A stretch of DNA of 64,000 nt. Source: Bacillota bacterium. GTDB lineage: Bacteria > Bacillota > Clostridia > DSM-8532. Below, piece after piece: positions 34,189-43,074 of the stretch (position 1 is the first letter of the stretch; every line of letters begins with the position of its first letter). Both the position numbers and the translations under genes were made by a program. The notes beneath the pieces were generated by a model, which saw nothing but the letters and a program-made list of their open reading frames with translations, searched no databases and was not told where the DNA came from. The stretch covers positions 1-64,000 of the forward strand of contig JAEYOK010000015.1 in the NCBI GenBank assembly GCA_023411795.1. The letters are read 5' to 3'.

Positions 34189-36810
34189 ATGATCAAATAT
34201 GTATATCTCTTCAGCGAAGGAAATGCTTCGATGAGGAATTTACTCGGCGGAAAGGGAGCAAATCTCGCCGAGATGACAGGCCTTGGGTTGCCTGTTCCGA
34301 GAGGATTTACTATAACAACTGAAGCCTGCACAAGATATTACCAAGATGGTAAGATGATTGGTAAAGATATCGAGGATGAAATTTATCAATATCTGAATAA
34401 AATGGAACAGATAGTAGAAAAGCAATTTGGAAATCCCGAGAATCCTTTGCTGGTATCTGTACGCTCCGGTTCAAGAGCATCAATGCCCGGTATGATGGAT
34501 ACAATTCTTAACCTTGGTCTTAATGACGTAGTTGTTGAAGGTCTTGCAAAGCTCACAAACAATCCAAGATTCGCTTATGACAGCTATAGAAGATTTATGC
34601 ACATGTTCAGCGATGTTGTTATGGGTATCGAAAAGAATAAGTTTGAGCATATCCTTGAAGACATGAAGAACAAAAAGGGTGTTCATCTTGATACCGACTT
34701 AGATGCCGATGACTTAAAGGAATTGGTAAAGAAATATCAAGAGCTTTACAAAAAGGAAATGGGAAAAGGCTTCCCACAGGAACCAAAGGAACAGCTCATG
34801 GAAGCGGTGAAAGCGGTTTTCCGTTCATGGGATAATCCTCGTGCAAATGTTTACAGACGTCTTAATGATATTCCAAGTGATTGGGGTACTGCCGTTAATG
34901 TACAGGAAATGGTATATGGTAATATGGGTGAAGACTCAGGTACTGGTGTTGCTTTTACGCGTAATCCTTCAACCGGTGAGAAAAAACTCTATGGTGAGTT
35001 CCTAATGAACGCTCAGGGCGAAGATGTTGTTGCCGGTATACGTACTCCCAATACCATTGATCATCTTAAAGAGATTAACCCAGCAGCATATGAGCAGTTT
35101 GTAAACATAGCCAATACCCTTGAAAATCACTATCGTGATATGCAGGATATGGAGTTTACACTTGAACGTGGTAAGTTGTTCATGCTTCAGACCAGAAACG
35201 GTAAACGTACAGCTCAAGCTGCTTTAAAAATTGCTGTTGATTTAGTTGACGAAGGTATGCTGACAAAGGAAGAAGCAATTATGAAGGTTGAGCCAAAGCA
35301 ACTTGATTCATTGCTCCATCCTAATTTTGAAGCTAAGACCTTAAAAGCCGCAGCACCTATTGCAAAAGGACTGCCTGCTTCTCCCGGTGCAGCAACAGGT
35401 AAGGTATATTTTACAGCCGAGGATGCAACGAAAGCCTTTGAGAATGGCGAAAAAATGGTTATTTTAGTACGTCTTGAGACATCACCTGAGGATATTGAAG
35501 GTATGCATGTATCGCAAGGTATCCTGACTGCTCGCGGAGGTATGACATCCCACGCTGCTGTTGTAGCTCGTGGTATGGGTAGATGCTGTGTAGCAGGTTG
35601 TGGTGAGCTTACAATAAATGAAGCTGAAAAAATCTTTAAAGACAAAGCAGGAAATGTATATAAAGAAGGCGACTGGATTTCTCTTGACGGTTCTACAGGT
35701 AATGTTTATGCAGGTCAATTACCTACTGTTGCTCCTGAGCTTACCGGAGATTTTGGTAAATTTATGAGTTGGGCAGATGAACTCCGCGTGTTGAAGGTAA
35801 GGGCAAATGCAGATTCTCCCGTAGATGCAGCTCAGGCTTTCAATTTTGGTGCTGAAGGAATCGGTCTGTGCCGTACTGAGCACATGTTCTTTGAAGGTGA
35901 AAGAATTAAGGCTATGCGCGAAATGATTGTTTCCCGCACAGAGGAACAGAGAAGGAAAGCACTTGATAAGCTTCTTCCTATGCAGAGAGGAGACTTTGAA
36001 GGTCTTTTCCGTGAAATGAAGGGCTTCCCTGTTACCATTCGTTACTTGGATCCACCGCTACACGAATTCCTTCCTCAAGAGGATGATGATATAGCAAACT
36101 TAGCAAAAGAAATGGGTATGAGCTTTGAGGATTTAAAGGCAGTTGTTATTAGCCTGCATGAATTTAATCCTATGATGGGCCATCGTGGATGCCGTCTAGC
36201 AGTATCTTATCCGGAAATTGCAGAAATGCAAACCAGAGCTGTTATAGAAGCGGCTATCAACGTTAACAAGGAAGGTATGAGTGTTATACCTGAAATTATG
36301 ATTCCTCTTGTTGGCGATATCAAGGAATTGAAATATGTTAAAGAAATAGTTGTTAAAACAGCTGATGAGATAATCAAAAATGCTGGTGTTGATTTAAAAT
36401 ACATGGTTGGAACCATGATTGAGATTCCAAGAGCCGCATTGACAGCTGATGAGATAGCTACTGAAGCTGAATTCTTCTCCTTTGGAACCAATGACCTCAC
36501 TCAGATGACTTTCGGCTTCTCCCGCGACGATGCAGGTAACTTCTTGGAAGATTACTATTCTAAGAAGATTTATGAGTCAGATCCATTCGCTAAGCTTGAC
36601 CAGACCGGTGTAGGCAAATTGGTTGAATTGGCTGCTTCATTGGGAAGAAAGACCCGCCCGAATCTCAAGTTAGGTATCTGCGGAGAGCATGGAGGCGAGC
36701 CTTCATCAGTTGAGTTCTGCCATAGAACAGGCTTAAATTATGTATCCTGTTCACCATTCCGCGTGCCGATTGCACGTCTTGCAGCAGCACAGGCAGCTGT
36801 ACGTAAATAG
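34189..36810 (+). CDS. ppdK: Pyruvate, phosphate dikinase
   Basis: 873 residues, normal length. N-terminal ATP-grasp domain (GGKGANLAEMTGLGLPVPRGFTI), central phospho-His domain with GGMTSHAAVVARGMG (catalytic His about 455) and the PEP/pyruvate TIM barrel (GICGEHGGEPSSVEFCHRTGLNYVSCSPFRVP). Interconverts PEP + AMP + PPi and pyruvate + ATP + Pi; in cellulolytic clostridia it is part of pyrophosphate-linked glycolysis. Own RBS (CAGGAGGTTG) and terminator. Confidence 0.97.
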   Translation: MIKYVYLFSEGNASMRNLLGGKGANLAEMTGLGLPVPRGFTITTEACTRYYQDGKMIGKDIEDEIYQYLNKMEQIVEKQFGNPENPLLVSVRSGSRASMPGMMDTILNLGLNDVVVEGLAKLTNNPRFAYDSYRRFMHMFSDVVMGIEKNKFEHILEDMKNKKGVHLDTDLDADDLKELVKKYQELYKKEMGKGFPQEPKEQLMEAVKAVFRSWDNPRANVYRRLNDIPSDWGTAVNVQEMVYGNMGEDSGTGVAFTRNPSTGEKKLYGEFLMNAQGEDVVAGIRTPNTIDHLKEINPAAYEQFVNIANTLENHYRDMQDMEFTLERGKLFMLQTRNGKRTAQAALKIAVDLVDEGMLTKEEAIMKVEPKQLDSLLHPNFEAKTLKAAAPIAKGLPASPGAATGKVYFTAEDATKAFENGEKMVILVRLETSPEDIEGMHVSQGILTARGGMTSHAAVVARGMGRCCVAGCGELTINEAEKIFKDKAGNVYKEGDWISLDGSTGNVYAGQLPTVAPELTGDFGKFMSWADELRVLKVRANADSPVDAAQAFNFGAEGIGLCRTEHMFFEGERIKAMREMIVSRTEEQRRKALDKLLPMQRGDFEGLFREMKGFPVTIRYLDPPLHEFLPQEDDDIANLAKEMGMSFEDLKAVVISLHEFNPMMGHRGCRLAVSYPEIAEMQTRAVIEAAINVNKEGMSVIPEIMIPLVGDIKELKYVKEIVVKTADEIIKNAGVDLKYMVGTMIEIPRAALTADEIATEAEFFSFGTNDLTQMTFGFSRDDAGNFLEDYYSKKIYESDPFAKLDQTGVGKLVELAASLGRKTRPNLKLGICGEHGGEPSSVEFCHRTGLNYVSCSPFRVPIARLAAAQAAVRK

Positions 36811-36833
36811 AATAATATTTCGATATAGTGATG

Positions 36834-36868
36834 AACAAAGACTGTCGATTGACGGTCTTTGTTTTTTA
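36834..36868 (+). terminator. Intrinsic terminator after ppdK
   Basis: AACAAAGACTGTC pairs with GACGGTCTTTGTT (one wobble) around GATT, followed by a T-run. Confidence 0.9.
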
Positions 36869-36992
36869 CTGACATTAAAATCACCTAAGATTTATGTATA
36901 TTTTAATTTAAAGTAAGGGTAAAATAATATTATACCAATGTTGACCAATTGAATAATTACGTTAACAGCTAAAAAGAAGGAGGGATTGTTTT

Positions 36993-38834
36993 ATGCGAAA
37001 AGCAGGTTATGGAACCAAAACAAATCTAAGAAAAGCGACTTCGTTGTTACTGGTGTGTGCTCTATTAATTGCATCATTTAGTTTACAGGTATTAGCTGCT
37101 GATGAAACTCTTTTGGGGACCACTAATCTTTCAGGCAAGCTAGTCATCATACATACCAACGATACCCATGGGGCGGATGTAGCCGTTGAAGGCAAATCAC
37201 TTGGAACGGCAGGTATAGCACAGCTGGTGAAGGATTATGAGGCATCGGGTGCTGATGTACTTTTAATATCAGCGGGAGATGTAATACAAGGAGATCCTCT
37301 GGTTAATCTGAGTAAAGGCTTAACTGCTATAGAATTTATGAATCTTGCAGGTTACGATCTGATGATACCAGGAAATCATGAGTTTGATTTTGGTTATGAC
37401 AATCTATTAAAACTCAAAGAAGAAGCAGATTTCCCATTGATCTCAGCTAATATTCTGGATAAAACAAGCGGGAAAACTGTTTTTGAAGGCTCCATGATTT
37501 TTGATACCAAAATAGGAAAGGTAGGATTCTTTGGATTGACTACTCCGGAGACTATGACCAAAGCTAATCCTCTGAATGTTAGTTCTCTTAATTTTCTGAC
37601 AGGTGAGGCAATGTATAAATCTGCTCAGGATCAAGTAGATCAGTTAGTGAAGGCAGGGGTTAAATACATAATCTGTGTGGCACATCTTGGAACTGATGAA
37701 AGCAGTAAACCCAACAGATCAACGGATCTTATAGAAAACGTAGAAGGAATAGATGTCCTGATTGACGGTCATAGCCATAGTGTTATTGACGGAAATGAAG
37801 GAGACACTACGATAGTAGCTTCTACGGGATCAAAACTTAGTAATGCAGGAGTTGTTATTATTGATGATAACAACATTGAAGCAAAGCTTATCTCAGCTGA
37901 AGAATATATGAGTGTGGATAAGGATATTAATGACGCAATAAATAAAGTTGCTGCGGAAATAGATCTTCAGCTTTCTGATGTTTTCGCCAAGACAGAGGTT
38001 CTTTTAGACGGAAATAAAGCACCCGGTGTTAGAACTCAGGAAACCAATTTAGGCGATTTTTCCGCTGATGCAATTCTATGGGCTGCAAAGCAAGCAACAG
38101 GCGGAAATGTTGACGGTGCCATCACAAACGGAGGAGGTATTAGAGCTTCTATTACGGCCGGAGATGTCACTATGAAGGATATGAAAACTGTATTCCCCTT
38201 CGGTAATACTATTTCGACTGTTAAGATAAAAGGAAGCCAGTTGTTAGAAGTTCTTGAAGCATCGTCTAGTGCTGCCCCCGAATCATTAGGTGCATTTCCT
38301 CAGGTTTCGGGAATTGAGTTCACTATAGATACAACGATTCCTTATGCTAAAGGAAACCAGTACCCTGACTCTACTTATTATGCCCCGGCAAACCCCGGCG
38401 CACGTGTTAAAAATGTAAAGATTGGCGGAGAAGCATTAGATCTTAATAAGACATATACCATAGCCACCAATGACTTCCTTGCAGCAGGCGGTGATACCTA
38501 TTACTTACTTAAGAGCTTGGAGAGTCATAATACCTATGTAGCACTGGAAGATGCTCTTGTAGATTATACTTCTAAAGTATTGGATGGTGTTATAAGTAAA
38601 GAAAAGTATGGAGAGCCGGCAGGACGTATAAATATTATAGTTCCTGTTATTGAAGAATCGGAAGAAAACTGGGTGACATACACAGTAGTAAAAGGCGACT
38701 GCTTATGGATGATAGCAAAGAAATACCTCGGTGACGGAAGACGATATGTTGAAATATATGAGCTTAACAAGGACATAATTAAGAATCCTAATCTTATTTA
38801 TATCTCTCAAGTTCTTAAAATTCCGGTAAAATAG
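36993..38834 (+). CDS. Secreted 5'-nucleotidase with C-terminal LysM domain
   Basis: 613 residues, start after AAGGAGGGA. A signal peptide (about 1-36, ending VLAA) is followed by a metallophosphatase domain with HTNDTHG, GNHEFDFGYDN and GHSHSV metal motifs, then the 5'-nucleotidase C-terminal domain (NGGGIRASI, TNDFLAAGGDTY). A LysM repeat occupies the last 50 residues (YTVVKGDCLWMIAKKYLG...NPNLIYISQVLKIP), which should hold the enzyme on peptidoglycan. It likely releases nucleosides and phosphate outside the cell. Exact substrate (nucleotide or UDP-sugar) unknown. Confidence 0.9.
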   Translation: MRKAGYGTKTNLRKATSLLLVCALLIASFSLQVLAADETLLGTTNLSGKLVIIHTNDTHGADVAVEGKSLGTAGIAQLVKDYEASGADVLLISAGDVIQGDPLVNLSKGLTAIEFMNLAGYDLMIPGNHEFDFGYDNLLKLKEEADFPLISANILDKTSGKTVFEGSMIFDTKIGKVGFFGLTTPETMTKANPLNVSSLNFLTGEAMYKSAQDQVDQLVKAGVKYIICVAHLGTDESSKPNRSTDLIENVEGIDVLIDGHSHSVIDGNEGDTTIVASTGSKLSNAGVVIIDDNNIEAKLISAEEYMSVDKDINDAINKVAAEIDLQLSDVFAKTEVLLDGNKAPGVRTQETNLGDFSADAILWAAKQATGGNVDGAITNGGGIRASITAGDVTMKDMKTVFPFGNTISTVKIKGSQLLEVLEASSSAAPESLGAFPQVSGIEFTIDTTIPYAKGNQYPDSTYYAPANPGARVKNVKIGGEALDLNKTYTIATNDFLAAGGDTYYLLKSLESHNTYVALEDALVDYTSKVLDGVISKEKYGEPAGRINIIVPVIEESEENWVTYTVVKGDCLWMIAKKYLGDGRRYVEIYELNKDIIKNPNLIYISQVLKIPVK

Positions 38835-38844
38835 ATTAAGCTCA

Positions 38845-38885
38845 AAAAAGATGCGACAGGGGAGATTCCTCTGCCGCATTTTTAT
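38845..38885 (+). terminator. Intrinsic terminator after 5'-nucleotidase
   Basis: ATGCG...GGGGA pairs with TCCTC...CGCAT with small mismatches and is followed by TTTTTATT. Confidence 0.75.
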
Positions 38886-38940
38886 TGCAATTTTTATATA
38901 CATTTAATGGTTTATTAAGTTAATGTTGTTATAAACAATA

Positions 38941-38994
38941 AATATATGATAAAATAAACAAGTAATATATGATAAAATAAACAAGTAATATATG
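38941..38994 (+). repeat. 23-bp tandem duplication before radC
   Basis: The 23-nt unit starting AATATATGATAAAATAAACA occurs at 38941-38963 and 38964-38986, with eight more matching bases. Each copy contains a -10-like TATGAT. Confidence 0.85.
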
Positions 38995-39030
38995 TAAATA
39001 AAGATAATATTTAATAACAGGAGAATGCTA

Positions 39031-39726
39031 ATGTCGGAACTTAATGTACACGAAGGGCATCGAAAGAGAGTCAAGGAAAGATATCTGCAGGAAGGTCTGG
39101 ATGGCTTTTCCGACCATGAGATTATAGAGATGCTTTTATTTTACTGTATTCCAAAGCGAGATACCAATGAACTTGCTCATAGGATGGTAAATGAGTTCGG
39201 AACTCTTCATGACCTTCTGGAGGCAGATCCCAGAGATATTGTCAGGCGTTGTAAGGTTAGTCTTAATATAGCTACATTAGTGTCGTTGGCTGCTCCACTA
39301 TCCAGGAGATATCTAAAGCAGAAGTGGGGTAACAGGCCTATTGTAAATTCCTCAACTATAGCAGGAAACTATGCTCTATCCCTATTCGCAGGACGCGTGT
39401 ATGAATGCTTTTTTATAATCTGCCTTGATTCACAAAACCATGTTAATCATGCCGCCCTTGTTCATGAGGGAACAATAAATGAAGCGCCGGTCTATCCCAG
39501 AATTATTGTAGAAACGGCACTTCGTCACAAGGCAAACAGTATAATTTTAGCTCATAATCATCCTGGCGGGAGCCTTAAGGCTTCAAACGCCGATATTGAT
39601 GTGACTCGAAAAATATACCAGGCTATGAAGCCGATTTCTATTAATGTAGTTGACCATATAATAGTAGCAGGGGACCGATATATCAGTCTTGCCGAGCAGG
39701 GCCTACTAGACTCATTAATGATATGA
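39031..39726 (+). CDS. radC: RadC/JAB-domain protein
   Basis: 231 residues; the ATG at 39031 is preferred over one at 39025 because CAGGAGA ends directly before the latter. N-terminal helix-hairpin-helix-like part (VHEGHRKRVKERYLQEGLDGF, DHEIIEMLLFYCIPKRDTNELAHRM) and a C-terminal JAB domain with AHNHPGGSLKASNADIDVT, the metalloprotease-type His-x-His-x10-Asp set. Called a DNA-repair protein by tradition, true role unknown. Confidence 0.88.
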   Translation: MSELNVHEGHRKRVKERYLQEGLDGFSDHEIIEMLLFYCIPKRDTNELAHRMVNEFGTLHDLLEADPRDIVRRCKVSLNIATLVSLAAPLSRRYLKQKWGNRPIVNSSTIAGNYALSLFAGRVYECFFIICLDSQNHVNHAALVHEGTINEAPVYPRIIVETALRHKANSIILAHNHPGGSLKASNADIDVTRKIYQAMKPISINVVDHIIVAGDRYISLAEQGLLDSLMI

Positions 39727-39785
39727 GTTCAGTTAAATCACGGTAAAATCAATTCATAATTGTCTATTCAGTTAAATAAGTACAA

Positions 39786-39833
39786 AAGTCCAGGGGTTTG
39801 GGGAGACATTCCTAATTATACCGGGACTTTTTT
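39786..39833 (+). terminator. Probable terminator after radC
   Basis: AAAGTCC and GGGACTTT form the base of a long imperfect hairpin that is followed by TTTTT. Confidence 0.55.
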
Positions 39834-39988
39834 ACTATTAGTCAATTTTACCAAACTTTTCGCCAATAAAAATTTGTCGAGGTTACTTTTATTTGTTAAT
39901 ACTTTGTCGATGTGAAAAAGAAAACATACTAATTTTTTTTAATCGGCTTATAGCCAAGGTTTTGGGCATTTTGACGATTATCAATAAA

Positions 39989-40004
39989 GCACAATATGTT
40001 GTAT
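39989..40004. promoter_or_regulatory. Second, weaker NrdR-like box
   Basis: GCACAATATGTTGTAT matches 13 of 16 positions of the NrdR consensus but lies about 130 bp upstream of the strong box, farther than the usual tandem spacing. Confidence 0.3.
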
Positions 40005-40118
40005 TTATGTCATTACAATTAAGCAATATATAGGAAATTGTCGATAATAAAATTAGGTTCAAAGTATTGGTACGACTCGTTTCCGTCATATTGCACAAAA
40101 AATATGGAAAAAGGTAGA

Positions 40119-40147
40119 TTGACACTATATATTGTGTATGATAAGAT
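40119..40147 (+). promoter_or_regulatory. Promoter of nrdD
   Basis: TTGACA and TAAGAT are 17 nt apart, 52 nt before the nrdD start. The NrdR box covers the end of the -35 and most of the spacer. Confidence 0.6.
40122..40137. promoter_or_regulatory. NrdR box
   Basis: ACACTATATATTGTGT is a near-perfect palindrome equal to the NrdR consensus. NrdR bound here would block the nrdD promoter when dATP is abundant. Confidence 0.85.
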
Positions 40148-40198
40148 TGTTGACGTCGAGATGTTGACTTATCTAACAAAAGCAGGAGGCAATCGGGT

Positions 40199-42289
40199 AT
40201 GATTGAAAAGATACGCAAGAGAAACGGTAGTATTGAGAAATTTGTGCCTGAGAAAATTACATCTGCTATATTTAAGGCAGCAGTAGCTTGCGGAGGAAAC
40301 GATTTTAACGTAGCGCGACAGCTAAGTGATGAAGTTGTTGCTATGGCAAACGAAAAGTACAAAGGAAAAATACCCGAGGTTGAGCAAATTCAAGATCTCG
40401 TGGAGTATGTACTTATAGAGAACGGTCACGCAAAGACTGCCAAGGCCTATATACTTTACCGTGAAAAACGAAAAGGAGCCCGAGAGCTAAATGCCCTCAT
40501 CGGGGCCACTATTAATATGTTTGGCAACTATTTGGGTGATAAGGATTGGAAAATACAGGAGAATGCAAACACACAAAAGAGTGTAAACGGATTAAATAAT
40601 TACATAAGAGAAATTTTCACTCAAAACTATTGGCTTCATGAGATTTACCCTACCGAAGTACGCGAGGCTCACGAGAGCGGCGATTGTCATATTCATGACA
40701 TGGGGTTTTTCGGAGCTTATTGTGCCGGGTGGGATTTAAAGCAATTGCTTTTTGATGGTTTTGGCGGTGTACCCGGTAAGGTTGAAAGTAAGCCTGCGAA
40801 GCATTTAAGAAGCTTTTTAGGACAGATTGTAAACTCAACCTTTACAACACAGGGTGAAACAGCCGGAGCACAGGCTTGGTCTAGCTTTGATACATATTGT
40901 GCACCATTTATCAGATATGACAATTTGAGCTTCACTCAGGTTAAGCAGTGTCTTCAAGAATTTGTTTTTAACATCAATGTTCCAACAAGAGTTGGCTTTC
41001 AATGCCCCTTTTCCAACCTTACCTTCGATATAAAGGTTCCCGGAACATTAAAGGATGAGCCTGTAATATGCGGAGGAGAATATACTAACGATAAATATGG
41101 AGACTTTCAGGCTGAAATGGATATCTTCAACAAAGCCTTCTGTGAGGTCATGGTTGAAGGGGATGCAAAGGGTAGAGTGTTTACCTTCCCTATTCCCACA
41201 ATTAACATTACAAAGGATTTCGATTGGGATAGTCCGGCTGTTGATGGTTTCATGAAGATTACATGCAAGTATGGTATACCGTATTTTGCTAATTACGTCA
41301 ATTCAGATCTTTCCCCTGAGGATGCTGTATCAATGTGTTGCAGGCTTAGGCTTGACACCAGCGAACTCAGAAAAAGGGGAGGAGGATTATTCGGCAGTAA
41401 TCCTCTCACCGGCTCTATCGGTGTCTTTACAATTAATCTGCCGAGAATCGGGTATTTAAGTTCAACAAAAGATGAGTTTAAAAATAGGTTATTAGAAATC
41501 GCTAAAATAGGAAAGACCTCCCTTGAAATCAAAAGAAAAATAGTGGAGCAACAATCGGAAAAGGGGCTTTATCCTTATTCAACACATTATCTTCGAAATG
41601 TTAAACAAAGAACAGGTTATTATTGGTACAATCATTTTTCTACAATCGGTATAGTCGGTATGAACGAGGCATTGCTAAACTTCATGGGCAAGGATATTAC
41701 TACTGTTGAAGGTCAGCAATTTGCCGTTGAGATTATGAAGTATCTGCGTGATATTATGGTGGACTTCCAGAAAGAAACCGGTAATTTTTATAATCTTGAG
41801 GCAACACCGGCAGAGGGAACTTCCTATAGACTTGCTAAACTTGATAGACAACGTTATCCCGATATCATAGCGGCTGGTGAGGAGACACCTTACTATACCA
41901 ATTCATCACAGCTTCCTGTTGGCTTTACAGACGATATCTTCGAATGCATGAATCTTCAGGATGAACTTCAATCGTTATATACGGGCGGAACTGTTCAGCA
42001 TCTTTATCTCGGGGAGAGTATAAAGGAGATAGAGGTTTGTAAGAATCTTATTAAGAGGATTTTTGAGCGTTATAAAATGCCGTATATTTCAATAACACCA
42101 ACCTTCTCAATTTGCAATACCCATGGATATATACAGGGTGAGCATTTTAATTGCCCCACCTGCGGAGCCGACACTGAGGTATGGTCCAGAGTGGTAGGTT
42201 ATTTACGTCCAGTTGCGAACTACAACAGAGGAAAGAAAGAAGAATACTTTACCAGAAGAAAATTCGTGTTAAAAGAACATGCCGGATAA
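40199..42289 (+). CDS. nrdD: Anaerobic ribonucleoside-triphosphate reductase NrdD
   Basis: 696 residues, start after AGGAGGC. An N-terminal ATP-cone (about 1-95; RKRNGSIEKFVPEKI) senses ATP/dATP. The catalytic glycyl-radical barrel follows, and the C terminus has the zinc-site cysteines (SICNTHGY, FNCPTCG) and the radical Gly667 in RVVGYLRP. Makes dNTPs without oxygen. The activase gene follows after 9 nt; an NrdR box controls the promoter. Confidence 0.96.
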   Translation: MIEKIRKRNGSIEKFVPEKITSAIFKAAVACGGNDFNVARQLSDEVVAMANEKYKGKIPEVEQIQDLVEYVLIENGHAKTAKAYILYREKRKGARELNALIGATINMFGNYLGDKDWKIQENANTQKSVNGLNNYIREIFTQNYWLHEIYPTEVREAHESGDCHIHDMGFFGAYCAGWDLKQLLFDGFGGVPGKVESKPAKHLRSFLGQIVNSTFTTQGETAGAQAWSSFDTYCAPFIRYDNLSFTQVKQCLQEFVFNINVPTRVGFQCPFSNLTFDIKVPGTLKDEPVICGGEYTNDKYGDFQAEMDIFNKAFCEVMVEGDAKGRVFTFPIPTINITKDFDWDSPAVDGFMKITCKYGIPYFANYVNSDLSPEDAVSMCCRLRLDTSELRKRGGGLFGSNPLTGSIGVFTINLPRIGYLSSTKDEFKNRLLEIAKIGKTSLEIKRKIVEQQSEKGLYPYSTHYLRNVKQRTGYYWYNHFSTIGIVGMNEALLNFMGKDITTVEGQQFAVEIMKYLRDIMVDFQKETGNFYNLEATPAEGTSYRLAKLDRQRYPDIIAAGEETPYYTNSSQLPVGFTDDIFECMNLQDELQSLYTGGTVQHLYLGESIKEIEVCKNLIKRIFERYKMPYISITPTFSICNTHGYIQGEHFNCPTCGADTEVWSRVVGYLRPVANYNRGKKEEYFTRRKFVLKEHAG

Positions 42290-42298
42290 AGGTGAGCC

Positions 42299-43000
42299 AT
42301 GATAATAGCAGGTTTACAAAAGAACTCCATGGTGGATTTTCCTGGAAAGATATCAGCGGTTGTTTTCACACAGGGATGTAATATGAACTGTGGTTATTGC
42401 CACAATCGCCGTCTTATAGGTTGCTCCATGAATAATGAAATATTAGATGATGACAGCATCTTGGCCTTTCTTGAAAAAAGGCGCGGATTGTTGGATGGTG
42501 TTGTTGTTTCGGGCGGAGAGCCGACACTCCAAAAGGATCTTCCTTGTTTTATAGAACGTGTTAAAAAGATGGGATTTAAAATAAAACTGGATACAAACGG
42601 AACCAATCCCGAATGTTTAAGAAAACTTATTTTTTATAATCTTTTGGACTATGTGGCTATGGATATAAAAGCTCCCCTCTGCAATTATCGAAAGGTTTGT
42701 TGCTCACCTGTTGACACCGACAAGTTATCTGATAGTATAGATATATTAAGAAGCGGTTTTATAGAGTACGAATTTAGAACAACTTACACTCCCGAGCTAT
42801 GTGATGACGATCTGATGGATATTTCTAAGACAATCAAAGGTGCTAAGCGTTATGTGCTTCAGCAATACAAGGAAGTAGACAGGACGGAAGGTACATATAC
42901 AGGCTACATTGAAAGAAGAAATATACTAAAAGACATTACGGCAGAGTTGATGAAAAGTGTAGGTGTATTGCAATTCAGAGGAGAATTCGTATTGATATAG
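42299..43000 (+). CDS. nrdG: Anaerobic NTP reductase activating protein (radical SAM)
   Basis: 233 residues. The radical SAM motif CNMNCGYCHN (Cys about 28, 32, 35) uses a 4Fe-4S cluster and SAM to form the glycyl radical on NrdD. VVSGGEPTLQKDL and KLDTNGTNP follow. It is longer than the E. coli NrdG and resembles the clostridial activase group. Same transcript as nrdD. Confidence 0.92.
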   Translation: MIIAGLQKNSMVDFPGKISAVVFTQGCNMNCGYCHNRRLIGCSMNNEILDDDSILAFLEKRRGLLDGVVVSGGEPTLQKDLPCFIERVKKMGFKIKLDTNGTNPECLRKLIFYNLLDYVAMDIKAPLCNYRKVCCSPVDTDKLSDSIDILRSGFIEYEFRTTYTPELCDDDLMDISKTIKGAKRYVLQQYKEVDRTEGTYTGYIERRNILKDITAELMKSVGVLQFRGEFVLI

Positions 43001-43019
43001 AACTTGAAAAGAAGGCTAA

Positions 43020-43041
43020 AACGACGGGGTTTCCCGTCGTT
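43020..43041 (+). terminator. Hairpin after nrdG
   Basis: AACGACGGG pairs perfectly with CCCGTCGTT around GTTT. The T-run after it is weak, so termination may be partial. Confidence 0.6.
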
Positions 43042-43074
43042 ACTTATATGAATTAAATTAAGGTGGTTTGAAAT

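Larger units (their letters stand above)
39727..40198 (+). other. Intergenic region between radC and nrdD
   Basis: No gene is seen in 472 bases. It contains a probable radC terminator (about 39786-39833, AAAGTCC...GGGACTTTTTT), an NrdR-like site at 39989-40004 and the nrdD promoter with its NrdR box (listed separately). The middle part is AT-rich without other recognisable structure. Confidence 0.6.
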
